From Brevibacillus brevis NBRC 100599 (lineage in GTDB: Bacteria > Bacillota > Bacilli > Brevibacillales > Brevibacillaceae): a stretch of DNA of 64,000 bases. The position numbers and the translations under genes are program-made. Positions 1 to 9,552 of the stretch are shown one piece after another (the first letter of the stretch is position 1; each line of letters opens with the position of its first letter). The stretch covers positions 5,828,001 through 5,892,000 of the forward strand of contig NC_012491.1 in the NCBI RefSeq assembly GCF_000010165.1. Reading direction: 5' to 3'. The notes under the pieces were generated by a model. That model ran no database searches. It was given only the letters and a program-made list of their open reading frames with translations, and had not been told where the DNA came from.

Positions 1-20
1 CTTCATTATAAGTTTTATCA

Positions 21-920
21 TTATTTTGTACCCTTCACTTTATAAAATTTCCGCGTGTTATCAACTCTCTCAAAAGTAGGTAATTTGGGATACATAAAAG
101 CACCAGCATCCGTTGAATCGTTATTATTTATTATTACTAAAGACATATAGTCTGCACCGTTTATTGAAATACTGAAGGATTCATTATTTAAAAAACCTTC
201 TTTAACATTTTGTTTTGAGACAAACATCGCCCTTATCATAAAATCACCATCACCCTTAGGCACCTTCCCACTAATCTTCCCATTCACAACCTTCAAGCTC
301 TTATGAAACTCATCCGCATATTTCGCCCCTTGCTCAAGCTGCCATTTATCCTTCCACAAATAACGCAAAATTTCCGCCGCTTCCCCTCGCGTCACAGGCA
401 AATCCTCACGAAATTTAGGCTGACCACTAGGTGCTGGCTTCATCCATCCCCACGTGATAAGCGCCCCAGTATTGGTTAAATTGGGATTCTTTTCACCCCG
501 AATCGGCTTCCACGCTGCATACACCAGCGCTGCCGTTTCTTCCTTCGTCAACAGCCTGTTCGGCTCTACCTTCACCCCCGCCAAAATCCCCGCCTTCTGC
601 GCCTGCTCATAGCTCACCTTCGCCCAATGCCCTACCGGGAGCTCCGGAACGGGGGCTACCTCCTTCAATCCGCGAATCGCTCCTAAACTCGCGATAAACT
701 GCCCTTGCGTGATTTGACTATTCGGATAAAAGTTCCCCTTGCTATCCAGCCATAAGTATTTCTTCTGTACACCGAAATCAATGGCTGCCTTTGCTGTATG
801 TGAAGCGTAATCGTTCGCTGACGCAGCAGCCTGTACGGTTTGACTATTAGCTACTCCAGTAAGCCCTGCCACTGCGAGAACAGCTGCTAGTAGGTATGAC
901 ATGATTGCACGTTTGTTCAT
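21..920 (-). CDS. SLH-domain secreted surface protein
   Basis: A 299-residue protein with an N-terminal signal peptide (hydrophobic stretch ending near AQTVQAAA-type small residues) followed by three S-layer-homology repeats over about residues 45-205; VTRGEAAEILRYLW is a typical third repeat. SLH repeats bind pyruvylated secondary wall polymer, so it is expected on the cell surface. The C-terminal ~90 residues match no family I recognise. The start is the internal ATG at 920, preceded by AGAGGGGGG; a longer frame to 965 lacks a ribosome site and would run into the upstream gene. It sits 37 bases behind the thioredoxin-like gene and may be co-transcribed. Confidence 0.85.
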   Translation of the reverse strand: MNKRAIMSYLLAAVLAVAGLTGVANSQTVQAAASANDYASHTAKAAIDFGVQKKYLWLDSKGNFYPNSQITQGQFIASLGAIRGLKEVAPVPELPVGHWAKVSYEQAQKAGILAGVKVEPNRLLTKEETAALVYAAWKPIRGEKNPNLTNTGALITWGWMKPAPSGQPKFREDLPVTRGEAAEILRYLWKDKWQLEQGAKYADEFHKSLKVVNGKISGKVPKGDGDFMIRAMFVSKQNVKEGFLNNESFSISINGADYMSLVIINNNDSTDAGAFMYPKLPTFERVDNTRKFYKVKGTK

Positions 921-957
921 GGAATGACCCCCCTCTTTACTGGACATTTTACCTATA

Positions 958-1347
958 TTATCCATTTTTAGAAAGAGTCTGATTTAGGTTCCTTTGCAAA
1001 AAGCTTCGCAACGTATTCTCGGGCACCGCCCCTTCCAGCTTGTCGATCACCTTACCTTGTTCGACGACAAAAACAGTGGGGGTTGCCTCTGCCCCGAGGC
1101 GCGACGCTTCATCTAGCTCTTTCTGCTCATGGATATCCAGTCGTTGGATCATTTCAGGTGGATACTCCTTCACGACTTTCTCAAATGTCGGGCCGAACTC
1201 CGTACAATATCCGCAGCTATCACTATAGACGTACACCACTTTTACTTCTTCTTGTGCACTGGCTGTACCCCACCACGCACTTATACCGACGGCAAGCATA
1301 ACAACACCGAGCAGGATCCACAGCCACCATTGCTTGCTTCTACTCAC
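958..1347 (-). CDS. Membrane-anchored thioredoxin-fold protein
   Basis: About 129 residues: one N-terminal membrane anchor (WWLWILLGVVMLAVGI), then a thioredoxin-like domain with a CGYC redox motif and the cis-proline loop ATPTVFV. The active site should face outside the membrane, where such proteins handle disulfides of exported proteins. The chosen start is GTG at 1347, six bases after AAGGGAG; the ATG at 1353 is nearly fused to that ribosome site. The substrate cannot be told from sequence. The following gene encodes an exported SLH protein that shows no obvious need for disulfide exchange. Confidence 0.82.
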   Translation of the reverse strand: MSRSKQWWLWILLGVVMLAVGISAWWGTASAQEEVKVVYVYSDSCGYCTEFGPTFEKVVKEYPPEMIQRLDIHEQKELDEASRLGAEATPTVFVVEQGKVIDKLEGAVPENTLRSFLQRNLNQTLSKNG

Positions 1348-1435
1348 GTCCATCTCCCTTTCGCGAATCAGAATGTTTCATAACGTATGCACTTGTCAAA
1401 GAACGATGCCCGTATTATGCAGCTCCGAGCTGAGA

Positions 1436-1464
1436 CAAAAAAAGCCAGCCCCATTGGACTGGCT
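1436..1464 (-). terminator. Second intrinsic terminator behind ywgA
   Basis: On the minus strand, AGCCAG and CTGGCT arms flank a 10-base GC-rich loop and are followed by seven T residues. It lies just downstream of a stronger terminator, so read-through from ywgA is stopped twice before the thioredoxin-like gene. Confidence 0.75.
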
Positions 1465-1473
1465 GACATGTAT

Positions 1474-1516
1474 AAAAAAAAAAAGACGTACCACAACTCT
1501 TGCAAGTTCGTACGCC
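1474..1516 (-). terminator. Strong intrinsic terminator of ywfO-ywgA
   Basis: Minus-strand hairpin with a seven-pair base (GGCGTAC against GTACGTC, one G-U), a small bulge, an inner AACT/AGTT stem and a run of about eleven T. It closes the ywfO-ywgA unit. Confidence 0.85.
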
Positions 1517-1540
1517 GTGCTTTTCCTCGTATGATGTTTC

Positions 1541-2071
1541 CTATTGCATAAGTAAACTGCCGCCGTCTTCCTTCATCAACGCACGCAGTTCTTCAATAAA
1601 CGCCTGCCCTTTTTGAATCTCTTCCTCGGTGTAGCGCTGCTTGCTCTTAAACGTAAAGATTTTGCCCTTCATTTCCTCATAGGGCAAGTGGTTGAAATAC
1701 AGAATCGTAGAAACCAGCTCGAGGAAACGGGAATTCTCCTCGTTCATACGCAAAATCGCACGTTCTCCACTACCGAAGTCAACCTCATGAAACTTGAGAA
1801 AATCATGACCGGTTTCGTTCAAAGAGTAACGATACATATGAATGGCACCTTTACTCTCCATTTGCTCATCCAGAAGCCCCATGTTGCACAGCTCATCTAC
1901 TCTGAGCGTCAGCTCTTCCGAATATGGACCGTACATGTGAAACTCGTAGCGCTCATCGAAATCCATCTCCAGATGTTTTCCTATGTACACCATCTTTTGT
2001 AATTTTTTTCGCCCGCTCACTTCGCCGACTATCTCAATCAGGCGTATGATCTTGGCGTGACGATTAAGCAT
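1541..2071 (-). CDS. ywgA: YwgA family protein
   Basis: A 176-residue cytoplasmic protein resembling Bacillus YwgA, with basic N-terminal motif GRKKLQKMVYIGK and FHMYGPYSEELT, which is common in small winged-helix-like proteins that partner enzymes. Its molecular role is not established. Its start overlaps the end of the HD hydrolase gene by eight bases and reads from CTGGGAG, so the two are translationally coupled; the same pair is adjacent in Bacillus, which supports a shared function. Confidence 0.8.
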   Translation of the reverse strand: MLNRHAKIIRLIEIVGEVSGRKKLQKMVYIGKHLEMDFDERYEFHMYGPYSEELTLRVDELCNMGLLDEQMESKGAIHMYRYSLNETGHDFLKFHEVDFGSGERAILRMNEENSRFLELVSTILYFNHLPYEEMKGKIFTFKSKQRYTEEEIQKGQAFIEELRALMKEDGGSLLMQ

Positions 2072-3359
2072 CCTCCATCACTCCCAGACGTTCTCGAATC
2101 TTACGGGAGAGATCCCCCGGCAAAGCCATGACTTTATCCAATGGAAAGTACAGCTTGTAATCAAAACGCCGCTTTCCGCTAATGGCCTGTACAATTTCTG
2201 ACTTCTGTGACAGCTCGACAAGTTCGCCTGAAGGCATTTGGAGCATAATCGGAATGCGCTCCTCTTCTTCTCCGGCACGGTAAAAATCATACGGAAGATC
2301 GGAGGTCGTGTCTACCTCCAAATAATACATCGGATCAATTCCGGCAGATTGAAATAGTTCTTTCAACTCAGACAGCAAGCGAAAATCCCTCGGATTATAT
2401 TCGACGTATTTAAAGAGATTCCTGTCCAAAAAACGGGCGCACAAATCTTTCAACACAGGGTCTTGCTCTCTGCGCCAGAGCTGCATATAGAAAAGAATGA
2501 TCGACTCATCAAGCGCTAAATAGTCAGCCAGCTCTACTTTTTCCTGCAAGAAAGGCAGCAGCATGACAGGCTCCTGCATGAACGGATAGCCTTGGGAGAA
2601 CAAGAGCTTCGCCCGTTGAAAAATTTTGCACAAGATGACTTCGGCACTTCGCGTCACCGGATGGAAATAGACCTGCCAGTACATTTGATAACGAGACATG
2701 ATGTAGTCTTCGACAGCATGCATCCCGCTGAATTTAAAGACAATGCCATCCTCCTGCGGCCGCATGACACGCAAGATTCGCTCAATCTCGAAATTGCCGT
2801 AATTGACGCCCGTATAGTAGGCATCACGCAGTAAGTAATCCATCCGATCGGCATCGAGCTGGCTGGAGATGAGACTTACGATCAGTTTATTGTCATATGT
2901 CTTATTAATCACTTCTGCCAATTTCTTCGGGAAGCTATCATCAAACCGACGAAGAATTCGGTTGATTTGCGTATCTCCAAGCAAAATGGCGCGCGTCCAA
3001 TCCTCGTGGTGATACTTGAACACCTTTTCAAAAGAATGGGAAAACGGACCGTGGCCCACATCGTGGAGCAAAGCCGCACATAGACACAGCAGCTTTTCCT
3101 CGTACGTCAACTGAATACGGCCTTCGAACGTCTCCAAAATTCTGCGCATCAGTTCATACACGCCAAGCGAGTGGTTAAAGCGGCTATGCTCTCCACCGTG
3201 AAACGTAAAAAAGCTGGTGCCCAGTTGCCTGACTCTGCGCAAACGTTGGAATTCTGCCGAGTTGATCAAATCCCAAATGAATTTGTCCCGCACGTGGACG
3301 TAGCGGTGGACAGGGTCTTTGAATACCTTTTCTTCATGAAGAAGCTGGGGCTGTTGCAT
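2064..3359 (-). CDS. ywfO: HD-domain phosphohydrolase, YwfO type
   Basis: A 431-residue member of the HD superfamily, the dNTPase/SAMHD1-like branch. Metal ligands are visible as FNHSLG (His near 63) and ALLHDVGHGPFSH (His-Asp near 99-100), with a later QLDADRMDYLLRD segment supplying the fourth ligand. Bacillus YwfO is about the same length. Family knowledge suggests hydrolysis of nucleotide phosphates; the substrate is inferred only. The start is ATG at 3359, nine bases after AAGGGA. It heads a two-gene operon with ywgA. Confidence 0.87.
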   Translation of the reverse strand: MQQPQLLHEEKVFKDPVHRYVHVRDKFIWDLINSAEFQRLRRVRQLGTSFFTFHGGEHSRFNHSLGVYELMRRILETFEGRIQLTYEEKLLCLCAALLHDVGHGPFSHSFEKVFKYHHEDWTRAILLGDTQINRILRRFDDSFPKKLAEVINKTYDNKLIVSLISSQLDADRMDYLLRDAYYTGVNYGNFEIERILRVMRPQEDGIVFKFSGMHAVEDYIMSRYQMYWQVYFHPVTRSAEVILCKIFQRAKLLFSQGYPFMQEPVMLLPFLQEKVELADYLALDESIILFYMQLWRREQDPVLKDLCARFLDRNLFKYVEYNPRDFRLLSELKELFQSAGIDPMYYLEVDTTSDLPYDFYRAGEEEERIPIMLQMPSGELVELSQKSEIVQAISGKRRFDYKLYFPLDKVMALPGDLSRKIRERLGVMEDA

Positions 3360-3559
3360 CCTGGACACTCCCTTCCTGTACTGCTTTTTCTATCTATTAC
3401 TGACAGTGAATTTTGATTCTATCATATCATACGTCTAATACCTTTTCTTGCTTAAACAAACTCTTACAAAAATCTGAAGAATGCCATTTCCATCTAGACC
3501 GAGTAAAAGGCATGTAGGATTATATAGGAAAAAATGGTTGGAATGAGAGGTTTTCGCAA

Positions 3560-4411
3560 GTGTGGACAAATACATTTCGATACATGACCAAAAACCCACT
3601 TTTACTCCTTTTCTTGATGATGATGCTCTTTTTGCCCTTGCTCGCCTCCTGGGGACAATTTCTCTCCTCAGGTTTTTTCGGACAAACTGTTTCCGTATCT
3701 CTACTATTCTGGCCGAAAACCGATTGGAAGGTCGCTGTTCCGCTTCCTGGCTGGCTTATTTTTGGTGTGATCTCGCTGATTTACGTTGGCGGCATCTTAT
3801 GGCTTGTACGGGGGAAAAAGTTGGGGCAAGCCTTTCTGTTCATCCTTGTCGGGCTCTTATTGGCAAAAGCGGCTGGAGCTGCCTTTCAGGCGATTAGCGG
3901 ATGGTCTACCACGCAGCCAATTGGTGCTCAGTCACTCGCTGGCAAAGCAAATCTGCTTGTGTTTGCCACTTGGCATAATCCTTTGTGGGAGGAGCTTGTC
4001 TTTCGCGGCATCCCGTTTCTTTTGCTAACACTCATCTATCGAAGGAGCACAGACCTGCCCACTGGTGTGAAGTGGATGTATCTACTCATTCCTTCCATGA
4101 TTTTCGCCTACTATCACGTACCTGGGCATGGTCTAGGAATTCTTTTCGAATCGTTTCTCATTGGTGTTTTGTGGGCATGGGCAGCACTTCGCTGGGGATT
4201 GCTAGCTCCGATCATCCTGCACATTTATGCGGACGCGATGATCATCCCTTCTCTCCCCAAAATGAAAAACATGCCTCTGGAGGAGATTCCCTGGCTGGTC
4301 AACCAAAGCATGCTGCTACAGTCAATCTGGGCTTTATGTGTACTCGGTTTTCTCATACTGGTTCTTGCTCTGTTGATAATCGGCTGGCGAAAAGCAAGAA
4401 AAGCTTACTAA
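3560..4411 (+). CDS. CPBP family intramembrane metalloprotease
   Basis: A 283-residue multi-spanning membrane protein (about seven hydrophobic segments) with the ABI/CPBP signature: EELVFRG (Glu144, Glu145, Arg149), FAYYHVPGHG with His186, and LHIYADA with His221 as further metal ligands. Such proteases process prenylated proteins, bacteriocin-related peptides or anti-sigma factors; no target is visible here. The start is GTG with GAGAGG nine bases upstream. It is transcribed convergently with the RND operon and shares its terminator. Confidence 0.85.
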   Translation: MWTNTFRYMTKNPLLLLFLMMMLFLPLLASWGQFLSSGFFGQTVSVSLLFWPKTDWKVAVPLPGWLIFGVISLIYVGGILWLVRGKKLGQAFLFILVGLLLAKAAGAAFQAISGWSTTQPIGAQSLAGKANLLVFATWHNPLWEELVFRGIPFLLLTLIYRRSTDLPTGVKWMYLLIPSMIFAYYHVPGHGLGILFESFLIGVLWAWAALRWGLLAPIILHIYADAMIIPSLPKMKNMPLEEIPWLVNQSMLLQSIWALCVLGFLILVLALLIIGWRKARKAY

Positions 4412-4463
4412 AAAACAGCGACAAACTCCCGAAAGAAATGAATCGGAAAGTTTGCCGCTGTTG
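4410..4463. terminator. Bidirectional terminator between CPBP gene and RND operon
   Basis: AACAGCG and CGCTGTT arms with an inner CAAACT/AGTTTG stem. The minus-strand copy ends in six T and should stop the RND operon; the plus-strand copy is U-poor and weaker. Confidence 0.75.
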
Positions 4464-4469
4464 CATGTA

Positions 4470-7400
4470 TTATAGAGTCTCTGCCTCAGGCCCATACAAA
4501 TCCGGGCGCTTCGCGGCTTTTTTCGCCAACTTTTTGATCTTGTGCTGCGTTAGAACGGTATAGAAGGACGGCACAACGATCAAAGTCAAAAGTGTCGAGA
4601 ATGCCAAGCCAAAAATAATGGTGACCGCAAGTGGTTTGAACAAAACGTCACCTGAAATAGCTAACGGCATCATACCAGCAATCGCTGTAAGCGAGGTCAA
4701 AAGAATAGGCCGTAGTCGTGCCTCACATGCAGAAATAACTGCCTGCTTCAGCTCCATGCCTGTATGACGTGCTTCCTCGATGAACTCGATCAACACGATC
4801 CCGTTACGCACCACGATGCCCGCCAGCGCAATAATCCCCATCATTGTCATAAAGCCAAGTGGTGTCTGGGTCACGAACAAGCCGATCAAGCTCCCCGAAA
4901 CAGCGAGATAAATCGTACTTGTAACCAGTACAGGGATCGTCAAGGAATAGAATTGCATCGCGATCAAAATCAAGATCAGGAAAACAACAAGAATCGAGAG
5001 TTTGCCCATGTCGATAAAAATATCAGTCTGTTCGGAAGTCTCGCCGCCAATCTCATAGCGGTATCCTTCTGGCAAGGACATACTATCGAGCATCGGCTTG
5101 ATCTCTGCCATTACGTCTGTCGCCGTTCTCCCTTTCAGATCACTGGTAACTGTCACGCTCCGCGACAAATCGCGATGCGGAATCGTCTGTGTACTGAAAG
5201 TCGGTTTTACCTCCGCCAGCTGTGATAACGGGATCAGCTCTCCACGTGCATTGGCGATGCTGAGCCGCTGGAACAGCAATGCAGGGTCTTCCTCGCCTTT
5301 TTGCAAGAACAGCTTCATATCGATCAGGTCTGAGCCTGTATCAAACTCGCTGACGGTGATGCCTTCGCTCACCAGACGCAATGTCGTGGACAAGTCTGTA
5401 TAGTTGACGAGCTTTTGCTCCATCAGCTCTTTGTTCACGACAAATTCCAAGGTGTAGCGTTCTACCCCGAAATCGTCTTGCACATTGTACGTGCCCTCTA
5501 ATCCGGCAACCTTTTCTTTTGTTTGCGCAGAAAGAGAGCGCAGCGTCTCAATATCCTCTCCGTAAAAACGAATCACGACTGGTTTTCCAACCGGAGGACC
5601 TGCCTCCAGCTGCTTCGTCAAGATACTCGCTTCCGGATACAGCTTTTTGAATTCTTCCGTCCACGGCTCCAGCATGTTCTCGAGATGGGTCTCTTTTTCA
5701 TTATAACGAACCACTAACTGTCCGACGGTAATGCCGCTTCCAGCAGCTGTATCTCCACCGAACATTTTCGGTGCACTGCCTCCCGCGTATGCAGATACCG
5801 CCTCGATACCAGGCTGCTTCAACACCCAATCTGCCGTCCCACGCACCACCCGGTCTGTTTCTTCCAGACTGTTGCCCACGGGGAGACGGATATCGATGAG
5901 AAACTGCGGGCGATCATCGTTCGGGAACAATTCCACCGGAGTGAGCGGTATCAATCCATATGCAGCCGTTCCGATCAAAACGCCAATCATTCCTGCCAAA
6001 AGTGGTCGCTTCAAAATTTTCGGCATGACCTTGCTCGCATACCACTTGGTCAGCTGCAACAATTGTTTTCCCAAAAGTCCAGCGGGCTTGCGATACCCTT
6101 CTACGCCAGCCTTTCTACGTTGCTCATACCATTGGCGAAAGATCGGGATGATCGTCAGTGACATGACCATTGACGCCAGCATCGTCATCGAAATAATGAC
6201 GGGAACCGGACGAATGAACTGCCCGACGTTTCCACTAAGAAACATCAAAGGAGCAAATGACGCAATCGTAGCCAGCGTAGCGGTCGTGATCGAAATCGAT
6301 ACTTCCTTGGCGCCATTAACCGCCGCAGCCATCGGTTTTTCACCCAGGACAGACAGTCTCCGCTCGATATTGTCATTGACCACCACGGCGTCATCGACCA
6401 ATATCCCGAGCACAATGATCAAGGAAACGATCGAGATCATGTTAAGTGAAATACCCATAGATGGCAGGAACATAAGCCCCACAGCCAAGGAAATCGGAAT
6501 CGCCATCGCTACTACCAACGATGTGATCAGGTTTAATCCGAGCGCACACACCACCAAAACTGCGACAATGGCAATCATCATTTCCCGAGTCAGGTCGCCA
6601 AAAAGCTCATCCACACGTTCATTCTGACTATAAATCGAGTGTCTCTCGGCCCCTGCCGGAAGTGTTTTATCCAGAGTCACCATCATCTCGTCTACACGCT
6701 TCTGCAAGGACGGTACATCGCTTCCCGTCTCTGCATTAACACTGATCGTGATCGAAGGCTTCCCATTGAAATACGAAGTTGTTTTCACCGTCTCCGTCGA
6801 CATTTTGACCGATCCGATGTCCTTTAGATAGATCGGGAAGCCCTCTTTTGAACGGGAGATAATGACTTTGTTCAGTTCTTCGACATCTGTATTTTCCGCC
6901 AGCTTGAGCTGGTAGGTCCGTTTTTCTGTGGTCAGGTCGCCAAGCGGGATTTTTTCATTTTCCTTTTTGACAGCCATCATCACCTGACTCCACGTGATCC
7001 CGTATTGGCTAAGCTTTTGCGTATCAACCTCGATGTGGACTTCCTGCTCCGGTAGACCTTCCACCAGTACATCCGCTACGTTTGGAATGGTGCGCAGCTG
7101 TTCCTTCCACGATTTCAGCATGGTACGCATGCTGTACAATTCCTCACGCGAGTCAGCGGTGACCGCAAACGATTGGACAAACGTACGGTTCAAATCATCA
7201 TTGATGATCGGTTGTTTCGCATCTGCTGGCAAATCAGCCTCTGCGTCCTTTACCTTCTTCCGCAATTCATCCCATTTTTGCTTCGGGTCTACGTCACTCT
7301 TTGCTTCCACCATGATAAAAGAGACGCCGAGGGAAGATGAGGATGATATATAGTTAAGTCCTTGCAATTCGTTGATTTTTTCTTCCAGCTTTTTCGTAAC

Positions 7401-7580
7401 AGCCTGCTCGACCTTTTCCGGCGAAGCTCCCGGATAAACCGTCGTGATCGTCGCCATGTTTACGATAATATCCGGCATCTCTTGCTTAGGCAGTTGAAAA
7501 AAGCTGAGGGAGCCTACAAGTACAATCATGCTGAAAAACAGGAGCGTAATTTTGCGCTTTTGTACGATGTACTTGATCAC
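4470..7580 (-). CDS. RND efflux transporter permease
   Basis: A 1036-residue resistance-nodulation-division pump with twelve expected membrane spans, two large extracytoplasmic loops and the proton-relay motif LGILVDDAVVVNDNIE in the fourth span. It resembles Firmicute SwrC/YerP and AcrB in length and organisation. Substrates are likely amphipathic drugs, surfactants or lipopeptides (inference from the family). GTG start with GGAGG eight bases upstream; the start overlaps the stop of the adaptor gene as GTGA, so the two are coupled. There is no outer-membrane channel gene, as expected for a Gram-positive. Confidence 0.93.
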   Translation of the reverse strand: MIKYIVQKRKITLLFFSMIVLVGSLSFFQLPKQEMPDIIVNMATITTVYPGASPEKVEQAVTKKLEEKINELQGLNYISSSSSLGVSFIMVEAKSDVDPKQKWDELRKKVKDAEADLPADAKQPIINDDLNRTFVQSFAVTADSREELYSMRTMLKSWKEQLRTIPNVADVLVEGLPEQEVHIEVDTQKLSQYGITWSQVMMAVKKENEKIPLGDLTTEKRTYQLKLAENTDVEELNKVIISRSKEGFPIYLKDIGSVKMSTETVKTTSYFNGKPSITISVNAETGSDVPSLQKRVDEMMVTLDKTLPAGAERHSIYSQNERVDELFGDLTREMMIAIVAVLVVCALGLNLITSLVVAMAIPISLAVGLMFLPSMGISLNMISIVSLIIVLGILVDDAVVVNDNIERRLSVLGEKPMAAAVNGAKEVSISITTATLATIASFAPLMFLSGNVGQFIRPVPVIISMTMLASMVMSLTIIPIFRQWYEQRRKAGVEGYRKPAGLLGKQLLQLTKWYASKVMPKILKRPLLAGMIGVLIGTAAYGLIPLTPVELFPNDDRPQFLIDIRLPVGNSLEETDRVVRGTADWVLKQPGIEAVSAYAGGSAPKMFGGDTAAGSGITVGQLVVRYNEKETHLENMLEPWTEEFKKLYPEASILTKQLEAGPPVGKPVVIRFYGEDIETLRSLSAQTKEKVAGLEGTYNVQDDFGVERYTLEFVVNKELMEQKLVNYTDLSTTLRLVSEGITVSEFDTGSDLIDMKLFLQKGEEDPALLFQRLSIANARGELIPLSQLAEVKPTFSTQTIPHRDLSRSVTVTSDLKGRTATDVMAEIKPMLDSMSLPEGYRYEIGGETSEQTDIFIDMGKLSILVVFLILILIAMQFYSLTIPVLVTSTIYLAVSGSLIGLFVTQTPLGFMTMMGIIALAGIVVRNGIVLIEFIEEARHTGMELKQAVISACEARLRPILLTSLTAIAGMMPLAISGDVLFKPLAVTIIFGLAFSTLLTLIVVPSFYTVLTQHKIKKLAKKAAKRPDLYGPEAETL

Positions 7581-8809
7581 GGCTGTGTACCTCCTGCCGC
7601 CTCGATTGGGTCACCGTCAAACAAACGGTCCACCCCTTTGACGATCAGTTGGTCTCCTTCTTTTAATCCGCTCTTGATCTCGAGCTTGTCACTTACAATC
7701 TGCCCGATGGCTACGCTTGTTTTGACAGCTTTCCCGCCTGCATTGACGAAGACATGCGCGTCATCTTTGCCTCTACTGATGACTGCTTCTACCGGTACGT
7801 AGACACCTTCCTGCCCCGTTACCGTTTTGGTCGCTTTCACCACCTGACCAGCAAACCAGTCACGAGCTTGGTTGGCGATTTGAACCTCTACGCCAATCGT
7901 TCCGGTATTTTGGTTCGTGGCGGGAAATATTTTGGTCACTTTGCCATCCCGTTTTTGACCATACAGGTCTAAGGAGATCGCCTCGCCTACTTTCCATGCA
8001 GAAATCTCACGGTCAGGAACGGGCAATACGACTTTTAATGTATCGATGTTGCCGACTTGATAGACAGGGGTACCTGAACCGACCAAGTTGCCCGCAGACG
8101 AGAGCTTAGCGATGATCGTCCCGTTAATCGGCGAACGAAGCTGCGTTTTGGCAAGTGTATTGGCTGCCACTTCTTTGGCGATAACCGTCTGATTGTAGAC
8201 AGCCTGTGTCAACTGTTTGTCTTCCGAACGAGCTCCTTGAGTAATCAGGGAATAAGACTGCTGTGCGTTTTGCAAATCCTTTTGCGCAATCGTCAGTCCA
8301 TTTTGTGCACTTTCATACTCGCTTTTGGAAATGGCGTTTTGCTGGTAGAGCTTTTCAATCCGATTGAAATCATCCTGCATTTTTTGCAGTCCTACTGTTG
8401 CCTTCTCCACAAGCAAACGCGCCTGCGTCACTTCTTGCTCTCTCGCGCCATTGTTTACCTTGCTAAGATTTGCTTCACTCTGCTGCACGGCAGCGCTGGA
8501 CGAAGCAACCTGGAGCGAGTAATCTGTAGCATTCACTCGGGCAAGCACATCGCCCGCTTTGACCGTGTCTCCTTCTTTTCGGTTCATCTCCACAATACGA
8601 CCGCCTACTTCAAAAGAAACGAGTGCTTCCTCCAAAGGAGCCAGCGTACCAGACAACTCCGTGACGGTAACAGCCTGCTCCTTCTTTACTGGTGCAACGA
8701 CGACATGCTTCAACTCCTTCTGAGGTGCCGAAGCAGGCTGTTGCTCGCTGCAAGCCGTCGTTGCCAATAGTCCGATCATCATTACAGATACAAGCCATCT
8801 TCTCTTCAT
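7577..8809 (-). CDS. RND efflux adaptor (HlyD/AcrA-type) lipoprotein
   Basis: A 410-residue membrane fusion protein. The N-terminus MKRRWLVSVMMIGLLATTAC is a lipoprotein signal with the lipid-carrying Cys about residue 20. It is followed by a half-lipoyl domain (VGGRIVEMNRKEGDTVKAGD), a long alpha-helical hairpin near residues 100-210, the second half-lipoyl segment (RSPINGTIIAKL) and a beta-barrel. It should sit on the outer face of the membrane and clamp the RND pump. The ATG at 8809 follows GGAGGAAG; upstream extension has no ribosome site. It is the middle gene of tetR-adaptor-pump. Confidence 0.92.
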   Translation of the reverse strand: MKRRWLVSVMMIGLLATTACSEQQPASAPQKELKHVVVAPVKKEQAVTVTELSGTLAPLEEALVSFEVGGRIVEMNRKEGDTVKAGDVLARVNATDYSLQVASSSAAVQQSEANLSKVNNGAREQEVTQARLLVEKATVGLQKMQDDFNRIEKLYQQNAISKSEYESAQNGLTIAQKDLQNAQQSYSLITQGARSEDKQLTQAVYNQTVIAKEVAANTLAKTQLRSPINGTIIAKLSSAGNLVGSGTPVYQVGNIDTLKVVLPVPDREISAWKVGEAISLDLYGQKRDGKVTKIFPATNQNTGTIGVEVQIANQARDWFAGQVVKATKTVTGQEGVYVPVEAVISRGKDDAHVFVNAGGKAVKTSVAIGQIVSDKLEIKSGLKEGDQLIVKGVDRLFDGDPIEAAGGTQP

Positions 8810-8840
8810 GACTTCCTCCGCCCCTATGTAGCTATGCTGT

Positions 8841-9467
8841 TTATTTGAGTCCTCTGATGCCTTGTAGCAAGATTTCAGAAGCATTTTCAAAAAGCTCTTC
8901 TTCTACCATTTCGAGATCGAGATTAACCCGATACTTCGCCATGAAGGCATAGAAGAAAGTGGAGACGAACATAAGAGCTGCCGTGAACGGAACAGCCTTT
9001 GGCAAATGACCTTGCTCCTGAAACACTAGGAGCTTGTTGGACAATACCTCGACTGCGGTCATCGGCAGGCTGCTGAACATCTGCACGACTTCTGGGTGAT
9101 TATCCGCTTCAATCATGCAGATCATGAAAATTTCTTTGCGCTCGACTAATAAGCCGTAATACGTACGTGCGTAGCTAACCAGCATTTCCTTGAGATCAGC
9201 AAACTCGCCTTGCAACCCTTGCTCCAGCTGCTCTCGGACATCCATGATTTCTTTCAGGAGTTCAGTCAGGATGCCTACCTTGTTCTTGAAGTGACGAAAT
9301 ACCGTCACCTCATTCACCCCAGCAAGCTCAGAAATCTTGCGTGTAGTCGCTCCCTTGTATCCCTTTTGTGCCATTAGCTGACGTGCGGCCGATAAAATTC
9401 GCTCACGGGTTTCCTGTTCCTCTTCGCCTCTCCCCCCCAGCTTCTGTTCTATATCTGGGTGATCCAT
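8841..9467 (-). CDS. TetR family repressor of the RND efflux operon
   Basis: A 208-residue regulator. Helix-turn-helix of TetR type at about residues 22-68 (ILSAARQLMAQKGYKGATTR, then VNEVTVFRHFKNK), followed by a helical ligand domain. It is the first gene of its own operon, 31 bases before the adaptor, and its promoter overlaps two palindromes, so autorepression relieved by a pumped compound is the natural model. The start is ATG at 9467 with GGAGGTGCGTC directly upstream. Confidence 0.9.
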   Translation of the reverse strand: MDHPDIEQKLGGRGEEEQETRERILSAARQLMAQKGYKGATTRKISELAGVNEVTVFRHFKNKVGILTELLKEIMDVREQLEQGLQGEFADLKEMLVSYARTYYGLLVERKEIFMICMIEADNHPEVVQMFSSLPMTAVEVLSNKLLVFQEQGHLPKAVPFTAALMFVSTFFYAFMAKYRVNLDLEMVEEELFENASEILLQGIRGLK

Positions 9468-9485
9468 GACGCACCTCCGTACCAA

Positions 9486-9501
9486 GCAAGCAATTACTTG
9501 C
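9486..9501. promoter_or_regulatory. Downstream half-operator for the TetR repressor
   Basis: GCAAG and CTTGC arms flank an AT-rich centre (GCAAGCAATTACTTGC). It repeats the sequence seen in the promoter palindrome (GCAAGTA..T) and lies in the leader just before tetR. Confidence 0.5.
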
Positions 9502-9523
9502 ATTTTCATTTTTTTCCAAACTC

Positions 9524-9552
9524 ATTATATAAAGAGACTGCATGCATGTAAA
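9524..9552 (-). promoter_or_regulatory. Promoter of the tetR-RND operon
   Basis: Minus-strand TTTACA, a 17-base spacer and a perfect TATAAT, 57 bases before the tetR start. The -35 box lies within the centre of the inverted repeat at 9537-9566. Confidence 0.75.

Noticed and set aside
5731..6627. A 298-codon plus-strand frame inside the RND pump gene
   Set aside because: Antisense shadow of a certain gene; low-complexity translation without family motifs.
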